DNA of 8,132 nt, from contig JAFGQJ010000135.1 in NCBI GenBank assembly GCA_016935715.1, positions 1 through 8,132 of the forward strand, read 5' to 3'. Within the stretch, counting starts at the first letter, position 1. Each line of letters begins with the position of its first letter. Origin of the DNA: Spirochaetales bacterium (lineage in GTDB: Bacteria > Spirochaetota > Spirochaetia > SZUA-6 > DRHE01). Shown here one piece after another: positions 1 to 8,132 of this stretch. Position numbers and translations under genes: made by a program. The notes under the pieces are model-generated. The model did no database searches. It was not told the DNA's origin and was given only the letters and a program-made list of their open reading frames with translations.

Positions 1-296
1 CAGTTTGTAGGCATTGAATAGCGGATCTTTTTGCCGGCGCTTTCACCGGCCCATGTGGCGTAGTCCACTATTTTCCTCAGCAGTCCAAGTGACAGCAGGG
101 GTTCGCCTCCCCAGAAGCTCAACTGTAGGGAGTTTTCATTTTTGGATTGTGCCAGAAAAAAATCCACAGCCCTTCGGGCTGTGGTGAGGGTGATTTCCCT
201 TTTGTCTTTTCTCGTAAAAAAACAATAGGTGCAGTCAAGATTGCACTCTTCCGTCACGAACAGTGAGAAGGCCTTCAGAGGATGGATCATCTCCAC
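1..296 (-). CDS. Radical SAM protein, probable SPASM-type maturase (N-terminal part)
   Basis: Only the first 98 codons are present; the gene runs off the left edge. The translation has the radical SAM signature C18-x3-C22-x2-C25 (ECNLDCTYCF), which binds the [4Fe-4S] cluster that cleaves S-adenosylmethionine, and the GGEP motif at residues 63-66 that contacts the SAM amino group. A signature this close to the N-terminus, followed by WGGEPLL about 38 residues later, is typical of anaerobic sulfatase-maturase and peptide-maturase enzymes carrying a C-terminal SPASM domain. That domain would be outside the window, so the substrate is unknown. I chose the GTG at 296 because AGGA (309-306) lies nine bases upstream; an in-frame ATG at 290 is the alternative. 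The gene follows gltD by 97 bases on the same strand but is about 49% GC, clearly lower than its neighbours. A terminator-like hairpin lies inside the coding sequence at 156-184. Family call is confident; the exact role is not. Confidence 0.85.
   Translation of the reverse strand, partial: MEMIHPLKAFSLFVTEECNLDCTYCFFTRKDKREITLTTARRAVDFFLAQSKNENSLQLSFWGGEPLLSLGLLRKIVDYATWAGESAGKKIRYSMPTN
156..184 (-). terminator. Terminator-like hairpin with T7 tract inside the radical SAM gene
   Basis: Read on the minus strand, CCACAGCCC (184-176) pairs perfectly with GGGCTGTGG (172-164) around a GAA triloop. One A and seven consecutive T residues (162-156) follow. This has the form of a Rho-independent terminator, but it lies about 110 bases inside an uninterrupted reading frame, where it encodes residues TARRAVDFF. 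It might act as an attenuator or be a chance outcome of the codons. Function is not shown by the sequence. Confidence 0.4.
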
Positions 297-305
297 GGTA
301 ATCAA

Positions 306-309
306 TCCT
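306..309 (-). promoter_or_regulatory. Shine-Dalgarno AGGA before the radical SAM gene
   Basis: The minus strand reads AGGA, then nine bases, then GTG at 296. An in-frame TGA lies a few codons upstream, so the frame cannot start much earlier. This spacing favours the GTG at 296 over the ATG two codons later. The site is short and only moderately convincing. Confidence 0.4.
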
Positions 310-358
310 ACTACAGGTCAATCTCGAATACAATCTTCCTGCTGTTTGAACGGTCAAT

Positions 359-373
359 TCGAGGATCCCTCGA
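359..373. repeat. Short perfect inverted repeat between gltD and the radical SAM gene
   Basis: The plus strand reads TCGAGG-ATC-CCTCGA, six-base arms around a three-base centre, about 20 bases past the gltD stop codon. No T-run follows on the minus strand, so it is at best a weak terminator or RNA-end hairpin. It also contains abutting BamHI (363-368) and XhoI (369-374) hexamers. The remainder of the 97-base gap (297-393) is AT-richer and holds no gene that I can see; two ATTGACC copies on the minus strand (358-352 and 322-316) are the only other repeated element. Confidence 0.45.
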
Positions 374-393
374 GCCACATGCCGTGATTCTGA

Positions 394-1880
394 CTATTTC
401 ATCCGCAGGTACGCATCCATCGCCGCGGCGGCCCGCCGGCCGTGGTCGATGGCCCGGACCACCAGGGAGGCGCCGCTGTGACAGTCCCCTGCGGCGAAGA
501 TGCCCCGAATTGAGGTCTGGTAGCGATCATCGACTTTGATGCTGCCCCGCTCGTCGAGCTCGATGCCCAGCTGCTCGATCAGGGGGCCGTGCTCCACGTG
601 GAGGAAGCCAAGAGCCAGGAGCACGAGGTCCACATCCAGCTCGAACTCGCTTTCCGGTATCTCCACGGGTTGAAGGCGAGGGGGGGCTCCGACGGACGCG
701 GCACCCGCGGGTATGGCAGCGGCGGCGCCGCTACGATCGGTCTCTGGCGGCTTCCACTCCACCCGGTTGAGATGGGCCTTCTGCACGCGGGGATCGTAGC
801 CCCCGCTGAACTGCACCGTGTTGATCGACCACAGACGCTCGCACCCTTCTTCATGGGAGCTGCTGGACCGCAATCTGTGCGGCCAAAAGGGCCACTGTGG
901 GTTCCAGGGCTCGCTCCACTCCGGCGGTCTGGGCAGGATCTCCACCTGGGTTACGGAGCGGGCCTTTTGGCGGATGGCGGTTCCGACGCAGTCGGCTCCC
1001 GTGTCGCCGCCGCCGATGACCAGCACGCGCTTGCCCGCTGCGGAGATCACTTCGTCGGGTGCCGGGTCCCCCGCGACTGCCCTGTTCGACTGGGTGAGGA
1101 ACTCCATGGCGAAATGGATGCCCTCGTAGCCGCGGCCTGATACCGGCAGATCCCTCGGTTTGCCGGCTCCCAGGGCCAGCAGCACGGCGTCGTACTTGCG
1201 GCGCAGGTACCGCAGCGAAAGATCCTCTCCGATCAGCACGTCGGTCTCGAACTCCACGCCTTCGGCCGCCATCTGCTCCAGGCGGCGGTCCAGGATCCAC
1301 TTCTCCAGCTTGAAATCCGGGATCCCGTAGCGCAGGATCCCGCCGATCCGGTCAGCCTTTTCGAACAGGCTTACCCGATGTCCCCGCCTGCGCAGGATCT
1401 GGGCCGCCGCCAGCCCGGCCGGCCCGGACCCGATCACCGCCACGCGCCTGCCGGTCTCGTGCGCGGGCTTCCGCGGCCTGACCCAGCCCTCCCGGAAGGC
1501 CTTTTCGATGATCCCGCGTTCGATCTCCCTGACGGCCACCGGCTCGGCATTGATCGCCAGGGTGCAGGAGGCTTCGCAGGGAGCGGGACAGACCCTGCCC
1601 GTTATCTCGGGGAAGTTGTTGGTCAACTCCAGGCGAAACCAGGCTTCGTACCAGCGGTCGTGGTACACTGCGTCGTTCCACTCGGGGATCAGGTTGATCA
1701 GGGGACAGCCGAAGCAGTGGCAGAAGGGAGTTCCGCAGTCCATGCAGCGGGATCCCTCCTGCCTCAGCTGCCGCTCCTCCGCCGGCAGGCCGACCTCCCG
1801 GTAGTCTTGGATGCGCTGCTCCACCGGCCGGCAGCGGCTGTTCAGGCGGGGGTACTCGAGAAATCCCGCAGGTTTGCCCA

Positions 1881-1881
<1 letters not shown>
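394..1881 (-). CDS. gltD: Glutamate synthase small (beta) subunit
   Basis: A 495-residue protein that oxidises NAD(P)H with FAD and passes electrons to the large subunit GltB for glutamate synthesis in the cytoplasm. The N-terminal Fe-S region has C46, C49, C54, C59 and then C98, C102, C106 (RVCPAPCEASC). An FAD-binding GSGPAG motif lies at 151-156, an NAD(P)H-binding GGGDTG at 290-295, and the C-terminal FAD motif GIFAAGDC near 460-467. Length and the MGKPAGFLEYPR opening match the GltD type whose length is close to 490 residues. The ATG at 1881 shares its A with the gltB stop (TGATG) and has AGGAGGT nine bases upstream; the open frame extends further upstream but that part lies inside gltB. 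Slightly odd are an extra Cys56 and an Ala/Pro-rich insert near residues 378-400. Closely related electron-transfer subunits exist in other enzymes, but pairing with gltB settles the identity. Confidence 0.97.
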
Positions 1882-6563
<4,682 letters not shown>

Positions 6564-6579
6564 AAAATAATATTTAGTG

Positions 6580-6608
6580 AATATATATGCATATCCGAAC
6601 AAAGTCAA
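6580..6608 (-). promoter_or_regulatory. Sigma70-type promoter of gltBD
   Basis: On the minus strand TTGACT (6608-6603, five of six matches to the -35 consensus) is followed by a 17-base spacer and TATATT (6585-6580, five of six matches to the -10). It sits in a very AT-rich island (about 6561-6596) within otherwise GC-rich DNA. The predicted transcript would start near 6573, only about ten bases before the gltB ATG. This is strong by pattern but untested. Confidence 0.75.
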
Positions 6609-6612
6609 CAGG

Positions 6613-6632
6613 CAGATCGGGAAGCGGATCTG
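6613..6632. promoter_or_regulatory. Inverted repeat next to the gltB promoter, possible operator
   Basis: CAGATC (6613-6618) and GATCTG (6627-6632) form a perfect six-base inverted repeat with an eight-base centre. It ends four bases upstream of the -35 box of the gltB promoter. Position and symmetry fit a binding site for a dimeric regulator of nitrogen assimilation, but it matches no named operator that I recognise, and it could instead be part of the fabV transcript end. Confidence 0.35.
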
Positions 6633-6659
6633 AAAGGGACCGATCCCTCCGCTTGTCCC

Positions 6660-7829
6660 TTAAATCTCCACGTCCGCCGAGTAGTCGATGCCATCGATGC
6701 CGAAGCCGTGGTAGCGCAGGTACTCCTCCCGGAACCCGTCGATGTCGCCGAGGCGCGCCACGTTCTCCGTGGTCACCTGCTGCCGGCGCCTGCGCACCTC
6801 CTCCTGCACCTCGGGGAGCATCTCCCGGTCGTCCAGGCGGATGCGCCCCTCCTGGTCGGTGGGCGGGGGATTGTCACTGTACAGGTAGTCCCGGAACAGG
6901 CGGTGGATCTGCTGGATGCAGGCCTCGTGCAGGCCCTTCTCCTTCATCACCCGGTAGAGCAGGGCGATGTACAGGGGCACGGCCGGGATCACGGCGCTGG
7001 CCCGGGTGACCAGGGCCTTGTTCACAGAGATCAGGGCCCGGCCGCCCCGGCGGGAGAGACGCCGGTCCAGCTGCCGCGCGGTCTCCTCCAGGTGCTTCTT
7101 GGCCGCTCCGATCGTGCCGTCCCGGTAGATCGGGGCGGTGAACTCCGGCCCGACGTAGGAAAAAGCCAGGGTCGTGGCTCGCTCCTCCAGCAGGCCCGCG
7201 GCCTCGAGGGCATCGATCCACATCGCCCAGTCCTCCCCGCCCATCACCTTCACCGTGTCCCGGATCTCCTGTTCGGAGCCGGCCGCTTCGGCCCGGATCT
7301 CCGAGACTTCCCCGGTTTGGAAGTTCACGGTCTTCTCCACGAACGGCCGGCCGATCGGCTTGATGACCGAAGAGTGGAGAATCCCGGTCTCGGGATCCAT
7401 CCTCCGTGGCGAGGCGATGCTGTACACCACCAGATCGACGCTTCCCAGGTTGTCCCTGATCGCCTGGACGGCCTGATCCTTGATCTCCCTGGAAAAGGCG
7501 TCCCCGTTGATGCTCCAGGCGCCCAGGCCGTCCTGCTCCGCGGCCCGGCGGAAGGCCAGGTCATTGTACCACCCGGCGCTGCCGGTTTTGGACCCGGAGC
7601 CGGGGCGCTCGTAAGCCACTCCGACTGTGTCCGCCCCGCAGCCGAAGGCTGCCAGGATCCGGGCGGCCAGCCCGTAGCCGTTGGAGGCCCCGATGACGAG
7701 GGCACGCCTGCTGCCGGAAAGCGGCTCCTTGTTGCGAACGTAGTCGATCTGCTGCAGGACCTGGGCGCTGCAGCCCAGGGGATGGGCGTTCAGACAGACA
7801 TTGTGCAGGATTTTGGGTTCGACGATCAT
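6660..7829 (-). CDS. fabV: Trans-2-enoyl-ACP/CoA reductase, FabV type
   Basis: A 389-residue enzyme of the single-chain short-chain dehydrogenase-like FabV/TER family, which reduces trans-2-enoyl thioesters with NAD(P)H in fatty-acid elongation, or crotonyl-CoA in some anaerobes. The family opening AHPLGC (15-20) is present, then the nucleotide-binding VIGASNGYGLA (45-55), with E74 after the second strand, which suggests an NADH preference. The KTGSAGWYN loop (81-89), INGDAF (107-112) and MGGEDW (196-201) follow. The catalytic pair Tyr235-x8-Lys244 (PIYRDGTIGAAK) agrees with the spacing known for FabV, longer than in FabI. SVNKALVT and MKEKGLHE near the C-terminal third are also family-typical. 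I chose the ATG at 7829 because it aligns with the usual M-I-x-x-P-K start; a TTG at 7835 is possible. No Shine-Dalgarno is visible. The gene stands alone, 88 bases after the DnaJ-like gene and 96 before gltB. Whether the substrate is ACP- or CoA-bound cannot be told from sequence. Confidence 0.95.
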   Translation of the reverse strand: MIVEPKILHNVCLNAHPLGCSAQVLQQIDYVRNKEPLSGSRRALVIGASNGYGLAARILAAFGCGADTVGVAYERPGSGSKTGSAGWYNDLAFRRAAEQDGLGAWSINGDAFSREIKDQAVQAIRDNLGSVDLVVYSIASPRRMDPETGILHSSVIKPIGRPFVEKTVNFQTGEVSEIRAEAAGSEQEIRDTVKVMGGEDWAMWIDALEAAGLLEERATTLAFSYVGPEFTAPIYRDGTIGAAKKHLEETARQLDRRLSRRGGRALISVNKALVTRASAVIPAVPLYIALLYRVMKEKGLHEACIQQIHRLFRDYLYSDNPPPTDQEGRIRLDDREMLPEVQEEVRRRRQQVTTENVARLGDIDGFREEYLRYHGFGIDGIDYSADVEI

Positions 7830-7917
7830 AACCAAAGTTAGGAATACTGATTAAAAAGGTCAAGATAATACGCCGGCGGCAGGCGGCGCCCGGCCACTCA
7901 CGGCGCCCCTGGAAGTT

Positions 7918-8132
7918 CTATTCCACCAGCACCCGCAGCCGGATCCTGCGGACAGGATGGGCCCCGGTATCGATGAGAAACTCCCGCCCGCTGCGGATGC
8001 CCGGCGGCACCTCCAGCACGATCCGCTTCACACTCCGAACGGTGCCCGTCCCCCCGCAGGTGAAGCAGAACATGCGCTGCCAGAATCCCCCTCCCGTGCA
8101 GTCGGGGCAGGGAGCGGTGACCGGAACCTCCA
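7918..8132 (-). CDS. DnaJ-like zinc-finger protein, C-terminal part
   Basis: The last 70 codons of a gene that begins beyond the right edge. It shows two zinc-binding motifs, CPDCTGGG (residues 8-15 of the visible part) and CFTCGGTG (22-29). Their cysteine pairs are 14 residues apart, as in the last two CxxCxGxG repeats of DnaJ. Next comes RIVLEVPPGIRSGREFLI, which resembles the DnaJ strand after the zinc domain (an IPAGVDTGDRIRL-like segment). The protein then stops after about 18 more residues (ending VLVE), so it lacks the second substrate-binding domain and the dimerisation tail of full DnaJ. Whether an N-terminal J domain exists is outside the window. A role as an Hsp70 co-chaperone is a reasonable inference only. 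It reads in the same direction as fabV. Confidence 0.8.
   Translation of the reverse strand, partial: EVPVTAPCPDCTGGGFWQRMFCFTCGGTGTVRSVKRIVLEVPPGIRSGREFLIDTGAHPVRRIRLRVLVE

Noticed and set aside
352..357. TTGACC upstream of the radical SAM gene as a -35 box
   Set aside because: The only -10-like partner (TGTATT) is 19 bases away and weak, so I cannot support a promoter here.
282..539. An 85-codon plus-strand open frame spanning the gltD end and the gap
   Set aside because: It runs antisense into gltD, crosses the composition boundary, has an Arg/Pro-rich translation typical of a shadow frame and lacks a ribosome binding site that I can see.
6608..6608. TTG at 6608 as the gltB start codon
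   Set aside because: It is the first triplet of the -35 box of a strong promoter, and the added residues are hydrophobic and unlike the propeptide of relatives.
6634..6661. Hairpin AAGGGAC...GTCCCTT at the fabV stop codon as a terminator
   Set aside because: The seven-base arms are perfect but the loop is 14 bases and no T-run follows on the minus strand, so an intrinsic terminator is not supported.

Overview
The window is a GC-rich bacterial segment in which every gene reads on the minus strand. It is roughly two-thirds G+C over gltB, while the first ~360 bases are only about half. In transcription order (right to left) it holds the last 70 codons of a short DnaJ-type zinc-finger protein (7918-8132), a complete trans-2-enoyl-ACP reductase gene fabV (6660-7829), the two-gene glutamate synthase operon gltB-gltD (6563-1881 and 1881-394), and the first 98 codons of a radical SAM protein (296-1). 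Gaps are short: 88, 96, -1 (a one-base overlap) and 97 bases. No stretch over 300 bases lacks a gene, and I saw no tRNA, rRNA, CRISPR or IS element.

The core is ammonium assimilation. GltB (GOGAT large subunit) takes the amide nitrogen of glutamine and, on its FMN domain, makes glutamate from 2-oxoglutarate. GltD supplies electrons from NAD(P)H through FAD and Fe-S clusters. Their stop and start codons share a base (TGATG), and a strong Shine-Dalgarno inside the end of gltB points to coupled translation. A good sigma70-type promoter in an AT-rich island lies just before gltB, next to an inverted repeat that could be an operator. FabV catalyses the last reduction of fatty-acid elongation. It is a stand-alone gene here, with no other fab genes visible.

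The organism cannot be named from this sequence. High GC, sigma70-like promoter elements, FabV, and a radical SAM protein of the peptide- or enzyme-maturase kind fit a GC-rich Gram-negative, perhaps anaerobic, bacterium, but this is only inference.

Most of the window is ordinary housekeeping metabolism. The points that deserve a second look are the radical SAM gene of different base composition after gltD, with a terminator-like hairpin inside its coding sequence; a Pro/Ala/Asn repeat linker inside GltB; the apparent lack of Shine-Dalgarno sites before gltB and fabV; and the unusually short DnaJ-like C-terminus. No clear new multi-gene system is visible, although the radical SAM gene may open one beyond the left edge.
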